Source: Maribacter flavus
GTDB lineage: Bacteria; Bacteroidota; Bacteroidia; Flavobacteriales; Flavobacteriaceae
Assembly (NCBI RefSeq): GCF_008386635.1
Contig: NZ_VUOE01000001.1
Span: 496,001-560,000 of the forward strand
DNA: 64,000 bases
Direction of reading: 5' to 3'
Shown: positions 38,966 through 47,957 of the stretch, piece after piece
How positions within the stretch are numbered: position 1 is the stretch's first letter
Layout of the letters: every line of letters starts with the position of its first letter
Notes under the pieces: generated by a model
What the model was told of the DNA's origin: nothing
Seen by the model: only the letters and a program-made list of their open reading frames with translations
Databases searched by the model: none
Position numbers and translations under genes: made by a program

Positions 38966-41900
38966 TTATAATATGTCTTCTCTTAATAAGTATGCATTGA
39001 CCGAACTTTTTGTAATTAAGAAATTTAAAATGATAAGAATTTGGTTTTTAGTTCTAATGTTTTGTTTCACTTTTGTTCGATTGAAGTAAATATATTTCCT
39101 GACTAGTACCTCAGTATAATAGATAGTATTTTTTTTAAGTTGATTATTCTGATTCTTTATTACTAGCTCAGTAATCCATGATATTCCATCACTCAAAAAT
39201 TCGCTACCTATTTGATTTAGAAATTGAGCGATTGAATCAAAGACGGAAGGATGATGACCTATATCATTTACTATATCTTTAAAAAACTGTTTCTCTTTGT
39301 TTTTCAAACTTCTCCAATTCTTGGCATCTTCTCTCCAATGAGGCCAAGCAAGAAGGTAGTTGTGTACTATTTTATTAAAATAATAATTACGGCCATTACT
39401 TGAATCCACAATTTTCTGCCTAAAATTTCTCCACACCTTCCAAAATTGATCGTATTGATTTATTCTATCTTCAGTTGATAGAATTTGTTCTAAAAATGAT
39501 GCCATCTCATCAGTGTTAACATATTCATCAATAAATGGTTTTACATATTCATCAACACTATTCAAATCTCTATAGAGTATGAAGTAAGAGTATTTTTTGA
39601 AAATCCTACGTCTTAATGCAAAGTCAATATCCTCACTTCTATCTCTTTGCTTAGCAAGCTTTCTATCTCTTCGATCAGCTAAAAGCTTTTTTGCAAACAC
39701 TGGAAGTATTTTAGAAATAAGACTTAGTAAATATTTATCATTAGTTTTTACTGGAATCAGCTGAAAAATAGTGTCCAAATCCTCTAATGGGTATTTCTGA
39801 ATTTCAACATTTTCTATTATGATATTACTTTTCAAATGCGCTTCTATTTGATTTTCATATTCATCGGTAAATTCTTTTATGAGTTGGGCTTGTCTTACCA
39901 TTCTTCTTCTCTTTACCGTATCATTGGATTCTTCCAATGTTATTTCTTCAAATTTTAATAAGTTAAAAAGAGGCTTAAATTTTAAAAAGCATAAAAGTAT
40001 TTTCTTAGCGTTATCTGGTGAAACATCCCATAAAGTGCTAGTTATTGCTTCAATAGAATAATCGCACAATCTTTTGTAATGACCTAGTGGATGTGTGTCA
40101 AATAAAACCAAAAGCATAATAAAACTTAATTCATCTGCATCTTTAGGAAATAAATCAATTAAGTAGGGTAAGACACTTACCGAAACTTCTACACCATCTG
40201 AAATTTGATATTCATAGTTTTGTCTCAAAGGAGCTGTAGCATACATTAGAATAGTTTCCCGACAAAACACCTTTTCTTTTTTTGTCAAATCATTTGCATA
40301 GTGCTTTATTAAAGTTGAACAAGAATAGGAAGGAATTGAGGCATTAAAAAGATGAAAGCTATAGTTGTGGGCATTTTTTAAATGTTCAATAATCTCCTTT
40401 GTTTCCTTTAAAACTTGCTTAGGTTTCTTTTCATATTGTTCATAATCTCCATATTCTTTAGAATCATTTAATTTTTGCATAGACCAAAGTTTCAAAGGAG
40501 AGTACTTCATACTATCTACACCTTCCTTTGTAGCCTCTATACTATGTTGCTTTAGGTCTTCATCAATTTGCGGGTTAAAACTTACTAGCAAATTGTCACC
40601 CTGTCTTTCAACAGTAGGTTTCATTTTTCTTCTATCTATTCTTGCCAATAGAAGCCTAATAGTTTTGTTCTCATCTGTCTCATCGTTCTTTTTTTTCGGC
40701 AAACTCTGATAAAACTTATCTATTATTGACCAAATGGTGTTTTGTCTTTTTTTAAACTCTTCTTCGGTTCCACTACCAAAATATTGATATTTCAAGGCTA
40801 ATTCTTCTAGAGAATCTTTTCTATGTGAATCATCACAAGTTTTTATTCTTTCATTTCTGAAACTTTGACCCTGTATGCTTGTATCATAACCAATTGAATA
40901 GAGACTTTTTAATTGATATTCTGAAGTAGATCTCATTTTATCGTAACTAAAAAGTCTATGCGAAGAGAAAAGAATTTTGGCTACATTAAAAAACCTTTCA
41001 GGAAAAGCTAGAACGACACTGGTAACTACTGCTGTAATGGAGGCAGACTTGGACATTTTAATCAAATAAATCAACCAATTTTCAATGTTTTCGGACTTGG
41101 ACATTTTAGTTGTTTCTAAAAAAAATTTCTCCAATGCCATGTGAATTGATTGTAATAAATATGGAGTAACAGGTGAGCCGCTCCCTCTATAAATACCCCA
41201 TAATGATGAACTTATAAATTGAGTGTGCTTTTCTCCATTATTTAGGACAAGATCTATTTGTTCTAAACCCTTGTCAAAACCAGATTTTGCATAATTATCA
41301 ATTGTTTTATTTGTAAAATTCAAGATAAAATCAACTGTACTTTTAAGAGAACATTGTAACAACCAATAAATAGGAGTTTGATACGAACTTGCAGGGAAGT
41401 ATTCACTTTTCGCACTTGTGTCTATTGAATAATATTGTTCAACTTCCATAGAATGATAATACGGAGAATCATCGATTTCTTTTGAATTAAACCAGAACTT
41501 ATCTGCTAATTTTAAGACGTGTTCCGGGATTGTATTTATAACATGGATCGCTACTAATTTTGGTTCTAATATCGCTGAGCATAATTCATAATAAGGATCG
41601 CCATGCCTAGTCCAATTTTTATCTAAAACCTCATCAAAAATATTTGCTAGTTCATCTTTAACTTCCGAGGCTCCATTACAAATAATTTTTACTAATTTCT
41701 CTTCAAAATCATTATGATAACCATCATCAGCCTGAACCTTATTGTAAAAATTCAATGCGATTTGACTTACTTCCTTAGTAGTTTCTCCTTGTTTGAAATC
41801 ACTATTCCATTCTTCTAATAAAGGGATAATAAATGGTAAATCCTCTATTTTAATAAAGGCTAAATTGTCTTTTATTAGGCGTATGGCGCATTCCCAACCC

Positions 41901-43726
41901 GTACCTTTTGGTTTTGTAAATACGTAATCCAAATTTTTTGGCAGCCCTAATAAACCCAACGTTTTAGTATTCACTTCTTTGCAACCAATTCTTAAAAGGA
42001 ATACAATTCTCTTTAAGTTGCTAAAATCGTTTTCGATAATTAGACTTTCAAATTGATTAAAAAACTCGTTGGAATATTCTGATAATAATATTGAGACGAG
42101 CAGTTCGTCTTTCCAAAAAGATTCTAAGGAATCATCAAGAAAAATTTCTTCAATTAACGTTTGGATGTCATCAATTTTATCAATCAGCTTATCCGACAAC
42201 CAATTTCTAAAAGCTCTTCTAATCGGAAGACTCGTACCAATGTTTGATAAAAAAGAGGTATGGTCTTTAGAAGCTGAATAGGCTCTATCAATTAAAAGAT
42301 TCAACCCCCATTCTTCATAAATATCATGAGTAATAAAGTACCCTCCATTTAAATCATCATACCCAATTACCTCATCCGTTTGTAATGCAGCTAATACTTG
42401 ATTTAGGCAATCATCAGGTTTGACAAAAAAAGAACCGCTACTACTTCTTTTTTTTACAAGGCTTAGAAAACATTCTTCTCTGTCCAAATGAAAATTATTT
42501 TTTCTGTAAGCGGAATTTTGGATTTTTTTAGACCAGAGAATGTTTTTGAATTGGGAATAATTGATTGAGCTACTTAGGTTATCATAATTTTTTAGATATT
42601 CATTAAGATAAAATGGATTTTCAATTAATTTTTTCAATCTACTATTACTTGGCAGATTAAAATTAAATTGACTACTTAGTTGAACTAATTCACTTTCATT
42701 CAAATTATCAATATCTATTTGTTCAAAAGTCAAACGGAATACTTCAATAAACTGAAACCGAAGGTCATCCAAATAGCTTGACCTTGTTGTGAAGAGTAAA
42801 TTCCATGAGTTATCAATGAAGGCAGAAATAAACTCTTTAAATGGTTCTTGGTTTTCTAAATCCGAAATTTTTTCAGCGGAGTCAATAACGATAACTTTCT
42901 TTTTCTCACCTTCATGAGCATCAATAAAGTCCTTGATTGTGAAATTCCCATATTGTCCGAAAAATGATTGGAGATTATTTATGTTAAATTCTGTAGCTTT
43001 AAAAACATAGAAGGGGGTTAGGTCTTTACATTTGATGTGAAGCTCTTTCACGATAGCTGTTTTTCCGCAACCTCCATTACCATTAACAATTACTATTCCC
43101 TTATCATCTGTTTTATTTTCAATTTTATCAACTATGTCTGATCTATCAATTCTAATCCTTTGTTTATTGAATTCAATATATTGTTGAATAGGAATTAATA
43201 GCCTATTTGTATGTTCATTGACATTATTTAGAAAGTCAATTATATTATTATCTAAACCGAAGAAGTAATGTGCTAAATAATCATTTTTAGGTAATGCAAG
43301 CTGTCTTTCAAAGTGACTTGGTACTTTCCATTCTAAAGTTATATTAAGTTCCTTAGCTACTGCTTCAACATTTAATTTATAACTAGGACTTTTAACTCCT
43401 TTCTTTGAACTTTCAGAGAATTCTTGGTTTAAATAAAAATGAATTTTGGTAATGTCAGGATTTTCCCTTTTAGTTTTTTTAACCGAGTCGATCAAATCAG
43501 ATGTATTATCCGATAATTTTGTATCGTAGAATTTTGATTGAAAACCTATAATATCGTCGCCCTTGGTTATAGGTTCTGTTTCAATACCAGTTTGATTTTT
43601 GAATTTAAAAATCCCTTCGTTTATTTCAAACTCGCTACAGAATAACTGATATGAAAGATTTTCAAATGTGCTTGTTTCTTTGCCGTTAAATTTTGCCTTG
43701 AAATTATTCCAGTTTATGTCTATCAT
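38966..43726 (-). CDS. nuclease-STAND-like NTPase (Avs-like)
   Basis: A 1586-aa protein from the ATG at 43726 (MIDINWNNF); an ATG at 43750 would add eight unlikely residues. Residues 1 to about 145 look like a PD-(D/E)xK nuclease: FENLSYQLF, then GDDIIGFQSKFY with Asp58, Gln63 and Lys65. An NTPase follows, with Walker A GNGGCGKT (216-223) and Walker B KKVIVIDSAE with Asp282. About 1200 residues of helical sequence then resemble the sensor arms of STAND proteins. Antiviral Avs proteins share this nuclease-NTPase-long-sensor order. The ligand is unknown. No frameshift is seen. Confidence 0.7.
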   Translation of the reverse strand: MIDINWNNFKAKFNGKETSTFENLSYQLFCSEFEINEGIFKFKNQTGIETEPITKGDDIIGFQSKFYDTKLSDNTSDLIDSVKKTKRENPDITKIHFYLNQEFSESSKKGVKSPSYKLNVEAVAKELNITLEWKVPSHFERQLALPKNDYLAHYFFGLDNNIIDFLNNVNEHTNRLLIPIQQYIEFNKQRIRIDRSDIVDKIENKTDDKGIVIVNGNGGCGKTAIVKELHIKCKDLTPFYVFKATEFNINNLQSFFGQYGNFTIKDFIDAHEGEKKKVIVIDSAEKISDLENQEPFKEFISAFIDNSWNLLFTTRSSYLDDLRFQFIEVFRLTFEQIDIDNLNESELVQLSSQFNFNLPSNSRLKKLIENPFYLNEYLKNYDNLSSSINYSQFKNILWSKKIQNSAYRKNNFHLDREECFLSLVKKRSSSGSFFVKPDDCLNQVLAALQTDEVIGYDDLNGGYFITHDIYEEWGLNLLIDRAYSASKDHTSFLSNIGTSLPIRRAFRNWLSDKLIDKIDDIQTLIEEIFLDDSLESFWKDELLVSILLSEYSNEFFNQFESLIIENDFSNLKRIVFLLRIGCKEVNTKTLGLLGLPKNLDYVFTKPKGTGWECAIRLIKDNLAFIKIEDLPFIIPLLEEWNSDFKQGETTKEVSQIALNFYNKVQADDGYHNDFEEKLVKIICNGASEVKDELANIFDEVLDKNWTRHGDPYYELCSAILEPKLVAIHVINTIPEHVLKLADKFWFNSKEIDDSPYYHSMEVEQYYSIDTSAKSEYFPASSYQTPIYWLLQCSLKSTVDFILNFTNKTIDNYAKSGFDKGLEQIDLVLNNGEKHTQFISSSLWGIYRGSGSPVTPYLLQSIHMALEKFFLETTKMSKSENIENWLIYLIKMSKSASITAVVTSVVLAFPERFFNVAKILFSSHRLFSYDKMRSTSEYQLKSLYSIGYDTSIQGQSFRNERIKTCDDSHRKDSLEELALKYQYFGSGTEEEFKKRQNTIWSIIDKFYQSLPKKKNDETDENKTIRLLLARIDRRKMKPTVERQGDNLLVSFNPQIDEDLKQHSIEATKEGVDSMKYSPLKLWSMQKLNDSKEYGDYEQYEKKPKQVLKETKEIIEHLKNAHNYSFHLFNASIPSYSCSTLIKHYANDLTKKEKVFCRETILMYATAPLRQNYEYQISDGVEVSVSVLPYLIDLFPKDADELSFIMLLVLFDTHPLGHYKRLCDYSIEAITSTLWDVSPDNAKKILLCFLKFKPLFNLLKFEEITLEESNDTVKRRRMVRQAQLIKEFTDEYENQIEAHLKSNIIIENVEIQKYPLEDLDTIFQLIPVKTNDKYLLSLISKILPVFAKKLLADRRDRKLAKQRDRSEDIDFALRRRIFKKYSYFILYRDLNSVDEYVKPFIDEYVNTDEMASFLEQILSTEDRINQYDQFWKVWRNFRQKIVDSSNGRNYYFNKIVHNYLLAWPHWREDAKNWRSLKNKEKQFFKDIVNDIGHHPSVFDSIAQFLNQIGSEFLSDGISWITELVIKNQNNQLKKNTIYYTEVLVRKYIYFNRTKVKQNIRTKNQILIILNFLITKSSVNAYLLREDIL

Positions 43727-44116
43727 GCTAAATAGGCGCGGGCTTATCAATTTTTGTAATCTTCAAAACCTATTCTCTGACAAAAAAAGCAATATTTGTA
43801 TTTGATATTAAAATGGTTCTGATTTAATCAGAAAATTACGACATTTCAATTTTTGCTACAAACGATATAAAAATTAAACTTTAATAATTTTTTTCAAGGT
43901 TATCTCATCATTTTTTTAATCAATTGCTACTTGTATGGAGTCACAACTAATAAATTACAGGCATCAATTAATTATACTTTTTTCATTATACCAATCGGAC
44001 ATTGCTTAAAAAACGGCTATTAAACTCCCTGTTTTGTCACTTAAAAAATCAGAACTCTTAACAAAATCCGCTTTTTGTAAAGAACCATGATTAAAAACCT
44101 GCTTAAAAAACTTGGG
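43727..44116. other. AT-rich intergenic region upstream of STAND operon
   Basis: Nearly 400 bases without a credible gene between the STAND gene and radC, both leftward. It must contain the STAND operon promoter. The only clear structure is the TTCTGATT-T-AATCAGAA palindrome at 43817-43833. Confidence 0.6.
43817..43833. promoter_or_regulatory. 17-bp palindrome, possible operator
   Basis: TTCTGATTTAATCAGAA has perfect 8-bp arms around one base and lies 91 bases upstream of the STAND start codon. This is a typical size and place for a dimeric repressor site. No dedicated repressor gene adjoins it. Confidence 0.5.
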
Positions 44117-44560
44117 CTAGATTCTCCCCTCATTCGCAAAGCTGTAAAATGAGCCATGAGGGGTGACGATGATATGGTCCAGTACCTTGATATCCAATAA
44201 CTCCCCTGCCTTGACTATTTTTTGGGTCAGTTGAATATCGGCTTGACTAGGAACTACGACTCCACTGGGATGGTTATGTGTTAGGATGATGGCAGTGGAC
44301 AAGGTCTTTAAGGCCGTTGCAAATATCAAGCGGATATCGACGATGGTACCGGAAATTCCTCCTGTTGAAATGGTACAGATTCCTTTTACGGTGTTGCAGT
44401 TATTAAGATAGACCACCTTAAATGTTTCAAATAATTCAATGGTGTTTCTATCCCAGGAATCCATTATAATATTGTTGGCACTACTGGCATCGGTAATTTT
44501 TAATTGATTGGCACTTCCATTGTTTTTGTAACTGATTTGAATTTCGTTCGCTCTTTCCAT
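44117..44560 (-). CDS. RadC-family JAB-domain protein
   Basis: A 147-aa RadC-like protein starting at 44560 (MERANEIQ). The JAMM metalloprotease motif is complete in LTHNHPSGVVVPSQADIQLT, near the middle, and VLDHIIVTPHGSFYSF closes the domain. The N-terminal helix-hairpin-helix of full-length RadC is missing, as in many copies carried on mobile elements. Despite the name, a repair function is doubtful; a role in element DNA handling or stress response is only a guess. No operon partner is obvious. Confidence 0.85.
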   Translation of the reverse strand: MERANEIQISYKNNGSANQLKITDASSANNIIMDSWDRNTIELFETFKVVYLNNCNTVKGICTISTGGISGTIVDIRLIFATALKTLSTAIILTHNHPSGVVVPSQADIQLTQKIVKAGELLDIKVLDHIIVTPHGSFYSFANEGRI

Positions 44561-44819
44561 TGTTATAAGATTTTGATGGCGAGCGTCCACCGGATTTTAA
44601 ATGAATAAGCCAAATCTTGGCATTTGGCGTTTCATTTGGAATTCGGAGCTTGCAAAGCAAAATCTTGGACAACTAGGGAAGGAAGGTATTTCAGTTTCAA
44701 AAAAATAGGTTCTTAGAAGGCATAGATAAATGCAAGTGGTATTTAACGGTTTTTGTTTAGGTTTTCAAAAACCGACTATCATTTTTCTATGGGTGTTCAA
44801 TATTTAGTTTATCCTACAG

Positions 44820-46103
44820 TCAATTTGAAATTCTCTTCTTCTTAAGATTGAAATTTGAATTATACAGTGTAGAACTATCATTTTCAAAAGAAACATGTTG
44901 AATGGAACCCGACCCCTCAAAATAAATACAAATGCCGTATATTTTTTTCGGAGTTTCTGGAACTTTAAAATGATATACGGGTTTGTCATCTATGAATATG
45001 TTGAATTTTTGGTCTTTTGAAATACACTTTAGTGCAACATACTTGGAAAAATCAACCCCAAACCCTGAAAGATCGCTTTTTTTGCCATCTACATAATCCT
45101 CGAAAGTCATCAAAGTCAACTCGGAAATACACCCGCTTTTGGATAATGGTATCCCTATAGCACCCCCATCGTATAGAACAAGAACAGTTACGCGTTGACA
45201 AGCTCCACTAAGTCCATCTATATATTCATTGCGAACGGAAGCATTCATTTCAAAATTATCGGTATAAATCTCCCCAAAATCCTTTACAAGATAAAAGCCT
45301 ACAACTACCTTTTCCACACTAGGGTCTACGTTATGAACCAGCAGGGTTTCTTTTGAAATAGCTAGTTTTTTGTCCCGGTAAATATCCATTGAGTCCAAAT
45401 AAATGGGTTGTTCCTCTTGTTCAATCATTCCTAGCCAACCCGCAGTCGGGATTAATATATCGTGTTCTTTAACAATAGTATCGTCTATGACCAATTTGGA
45501 CTTAAAATATCCCGGCCAGTAATAAATACTAGTGGAAACAGAGTCATTTTTATTGACTAGAGTACGTTTTCGTTTGTCCCAATCTTGTTGTATTTCTATT
45601 TTGGCATCATCGTCAGCAACAGAGGCATCGAAATTGAACACAACTGAATTCGGTAATCCGGTCGTTACCGATTTACCCTTAAAAACGAAATCGTCGGACT
45701 TATATGAGAGTTTATTCTTTTCAATCACGAAAAGAGCGAGGGTTGATGCGGTCAAAACCAGTAAAAGAATCAATAGAATTTTGGTATTCCGACTCTTCGC
45801 TTTTGTAAGTATTTGGATTGGAGGATTACTTGCTTCTGAATCCTGTACAAAAGCTCTCCAATCCTTAAAACCAACATATTGGGCAAGTGCGTTCAAGGTT
45901 GCCGTATTGGGCCTTGAGCCGTATTTGACTTTGCCTGACAGCCGTTTTAAGGTTGACACACTCAGCAAAGTACCCGTTTCCTTTTGGATTGATTCGCTCA
46001 ATGCTTGATAATCCCTAGTCTCCCAGCTATGGATGTTCCCTTTGGACAGTTTGCGTTCAATGAGCTTAAAGCTCTCTTTAATAAATTCTTTATGGTCTTT
46101 CAT
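44820..46103 (-). CDS. membrane-anchored HTH regulator
   Basis: A 427-aa protein. Residues 1 to about 85 look like an HTH/DNA-binding domain (DYQALSESIQKETGTLLSVS, then STLKRLSGKVKYG). A membrane helix follows near residues 108-126 (KILLILLLVLTASTLALFVIE), then a beta-rich outer domain of about 300 residues. Its C-terminus has GSGSIQHVSFEND, resembling the lectin-like fold of the divergent secreted protein. The layout suggests a one-component sensor that reads a periplasmic ligand and controls the neighbour at 46220. The function is inferred from architecture and the divergent arrangement. Confidence 0.6.
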   Translation of the reverse strand: MKDHKEFIKESFKLIERKLSKGNIHSWETRDYQALSESIQKETGTLLSVSTLKRLSGKVKYGSRPNTATLNALAQYVGFKDWRAFVQDSEASNPPIQILTKAKSRNTKILLILLLVLTASTLALFVIEKNKLSYKSDDFVFKGKSVTTGLPNSVVFNFDASVADDDAKIEIQQDWDKRKRTLVNKNDSVSTSIYYWPGYFKSKLVIDDTIVKEHDILIPTAGWLGMIEQEEQPIYLDSMDIYRDKKLAISKETLLVHNVDPSVEKVVVGFYLVKDFGEIYTDNFEMNASVRNEYIDGLSGACQRVTVLVLYDGGAIGIPLSKSGCISELTLMTFEDYVDGKKSDLSGFGVDFSKYVALKCISKDQKFNIFIDDKPVYHFKVPETPKKIYGICIYFEGSGSIQHVSFENDSSTLYNSNFNLKKKRISN

Positions 46104-46219
46104 AAATGCCTCTGCGCTTATGTGAACAAACTTGAACGGATTTGAACTGGGCCTTAGTCACCTTTTTTGTTTCTAGTCAATAAATTAGACTATCATCAAT
46201 TCAAAAATAGATTTTTATT

Positions 46220-47581
46220 ATGAAAACAAGTTGTCATGCCTTATTTGTCATTTTTATTATTCTTTTTAGACCCTCTTATGCTCAAGAAAAAATGAATGAT
46301 GACCAAAACGAATCATTTCCATTTATCGATAAGTATTGGACTGTAGAGAATGACGATGGTTCTCCTTCCGAAATTAAGACTACACCACATAAGGGTAGAA
46401 ATTCAATTCTTTTGGAACCGGGCCAAACTGCTTTTTTGAAGGAACTAAAATTTAAAAACTTTGAGCTAGAATTTTACTGTAATGGCCAATTTCCAGGAGT
46501 GGGATTCAGGATAAAGGACAAGAAAACCTTCGAATATCTGTATCTAAGAGTTCCAATGAGTGGATATGAAGATGCTCTGCAGTACGTTCCAATTTACAAT
46601 GGTAGTCTTCCATGGCAGCTATACAATTATCCCAAATATGAAGGAAAGGCCGACTTCCCAAAAGAATTAGTAGCCAAATTGCCCTTGTCTTTTGAAACCA
46701 CCCTGGTTAAGGGAACTGTAAACAATGAATTATTGGGCTACTTGAAAGAAAATGGGATTTCTTTCTCTCAAGAGTCATTAATTGATTTCACTCAAGAAGG
46801 AATTCAATATATTTTTGATCCTCAGGATAAAAAGGCATTATTGATAGAGAAAGAAATAGATGGATTTAAACTACTGGATTTTCGCACATGGATTCATGTA
46901 AGGTTGGTGGTTATTGCGAATAAAATGTCCATCTATATTGAAGATATGGATTCTCCAAGCTTCACGATAAACAATTTAAAAGGCATTTTGGATTCTGGAG
47001 GCATAAGTTTAATCAGTGATTTCGACCAAGTTTATTTTAGCGATGTATCTATTAAAGAAATACAAGCACCGAAAAACAATAATATAATTGCCAACAAAAC
47101 TTTGCCTAACTCCTACCTAAATCGTTGGAAAGCATCAGAGCCATTTGTCAAAGATTCTATTGCTTTTCTTGACCAAGTAGATTCGTTAAAAGCAATAAAA
47201 GGATTTTCTAAAAGAATTGAAGCCGATATAGATGGGTTAATTGATATAAGCCGATTTTATGAGGATATGACGAAAACGGTCCTCTTGACAAACACTTTGA
47301 TATCCGATTCCGATAGGACGGTTGACCTGCATTTCGACTACGCCGACCATTTAGTTGTTTTGATGAATTCCAAAGTTCTCTTTGATAAGGGAATGAACTT
47401 TCAACCTCCCCAAGATAAGGGTAAAGAAGGTAGGGTATTTGTTAATGACGAACAAATTCCACTCGACCTTAAAAAAGGATCGAACGAATTGATTTTTATG
47501 TTGTCTGGAGATAATCGTCAAAAATATAATTGGGGTTTTACTGCAAAATTGGGTAGTCTTGAAGGGATTAAAACTAAATAG
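46220..47581 (+). CDS. secreted protein with DUF1080/lectin-like fold
   Basis: A 453-aa protein with a signal peptide ending near SYAQ. The body has strands typical of concanavalin-like or DUF1080 domains: FKNFELEFYCNGQFPGVGFRI near the middle and GGISLISDFDQVYFSDVSIKE towards residue 275. A C-terminal beta-sandwich follows from about residue 340. It may bind or act on a carbohydrate, but no catalytic residues are identified. It is divergent from the membrane regulator, 116 bases apart, so it is probably its target. Confidence 0.55.
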   Translation: MKTSCHALFVIFIILFRPSYAQEKMNDDQNESFPFIDKYWTVENDDGSPSEIKTTPHKGRNSILLEPGQTAFLKELKFKNFELEFYCNGQFPGVGFRIKDKKTFEYLYLRVPMSGYEDALQYVPIYNGSLPWQLYNYPKYEGKADFPKELVAKLPLSFETTLVKGTVNNELLGYLKENGISFSQESLIDFTQEGIQYIFDPQDKKALLIEKEIDGFKLLDFRTWIHVRLVVIANKMSIYIEDMDSPSFTINNLKGILDSGGISLISDFDQVYFSDVSIKEIQAPKNNNIIANKTLPNSYLNRWKASEPFVKDSIAFLDQVDSLKAIKGFSKRIEADIDGLIDISRFYEDMTKTVLLTNTLISDSDRTVDLHFDYADHLVVLMNSKVLFDKGMNFQPPQDKGKEGRVFVNDEQIPLDLKKGSNELIFMLSGDNRQKYNWGFTAKLGSLEGIKTK

Positions 47582-47909
47582 TGCTTTCGTACTGAAAACC
47601 TAAATGTATAAATCCCAAAAACGCTGGAAAATAAATGAAAACGAACGCCAAAAGGGTTCGTTTGTGTTTATGAGCGGTTTCGAGGGTGTTGAAAAACCGG
47701 AACCGAAAAGACGACCAATGGCGGACCAGTAAAGCGTGTCCGCTCGGGTAGGCTTGAAGGTGTTAGTTTTTCAACTTCCGCAGGAACGTGGAAAACATTT
47801 AAATACGAACTATCTGTAATCATTTTTCATGATAAACTATAAAAAGTAATTGTTTTTCATGGAAAGTAATCATTTTTCATACTATATTTGTAATCATATT
47901 TCATGATTA
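47582..47909. other. intergenic region with hairpin and phased repeats
   Basis: No gene. It contains a small hairpin AAACGAAC/GTTCGTTT (47639-47663), a possible terminator of the secreted-protein gene, and the first four of six repeats upstream of the Fic gene. Confidence 0.6.
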
Positions 47910-47957
47910 ATGTCAAAAAGTAATCGATTTTCACGCAAAGTAATCACTTTTCATGGT
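47816..47957 (+). repeat. six phased repeats upstream of Fic gene
   Basis: Six copies of a GTAATCATTTTTCATG-like word start at 47816, 47846, 47866, 47890, 47920 and 47940. The spacings 30, 20, 24, 30 and 20 are close to whole turns of the helix. Copies 1 and 4 contain ATCAT-N5-ATGAT. Copies 5 and 6 fall inside the reading frame if translation starts at 47910. They look like a cluster of operator sites, or iterons if the element ever replicated. Confidence 0.75.

Larger units (their letters stand above)
36968..43726 (-). other. candidate three-gene defence operon
   Basis: Three leftward genes with gaps of 3 and 12 bases: a nuclease-STAND-like NTPase, a HEPN RNase candidate and a one-pass membrane protein. 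All are AT-rich, unlike the chromosome to the left. A 17-bp palindrome lies 91 bases before the first start codon. The set combines a sensor NTPase, two toxic nuclease domains and a membrane protein, which fits an abortive-infection system. The combination is inferred and unproven. Confidence 0.6.

Noticed and set aside
44117..44560. RadC as a DNA-repair gene or antirestriction factor
   Set aside because: The JAB domain alone does not prove repair activity, and no anti-restriction motif is seen; only the family is named.
44747..44774. 9-bp inverted repeat CGGTTTTTG/CAAAAACCG between radC and the HTH regulator
   Set aside because: It has a large loop and no T-run on the relevant strand, so it is not convincing as a terminator or operator.
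47816..47957. Possible CRISPR array upstream of the Fic gene
   Set aside because: The repeats are short, imperfect and irregularly spaced at 20-30 bases, with no spacers of uniform length and no cas genes nearby.
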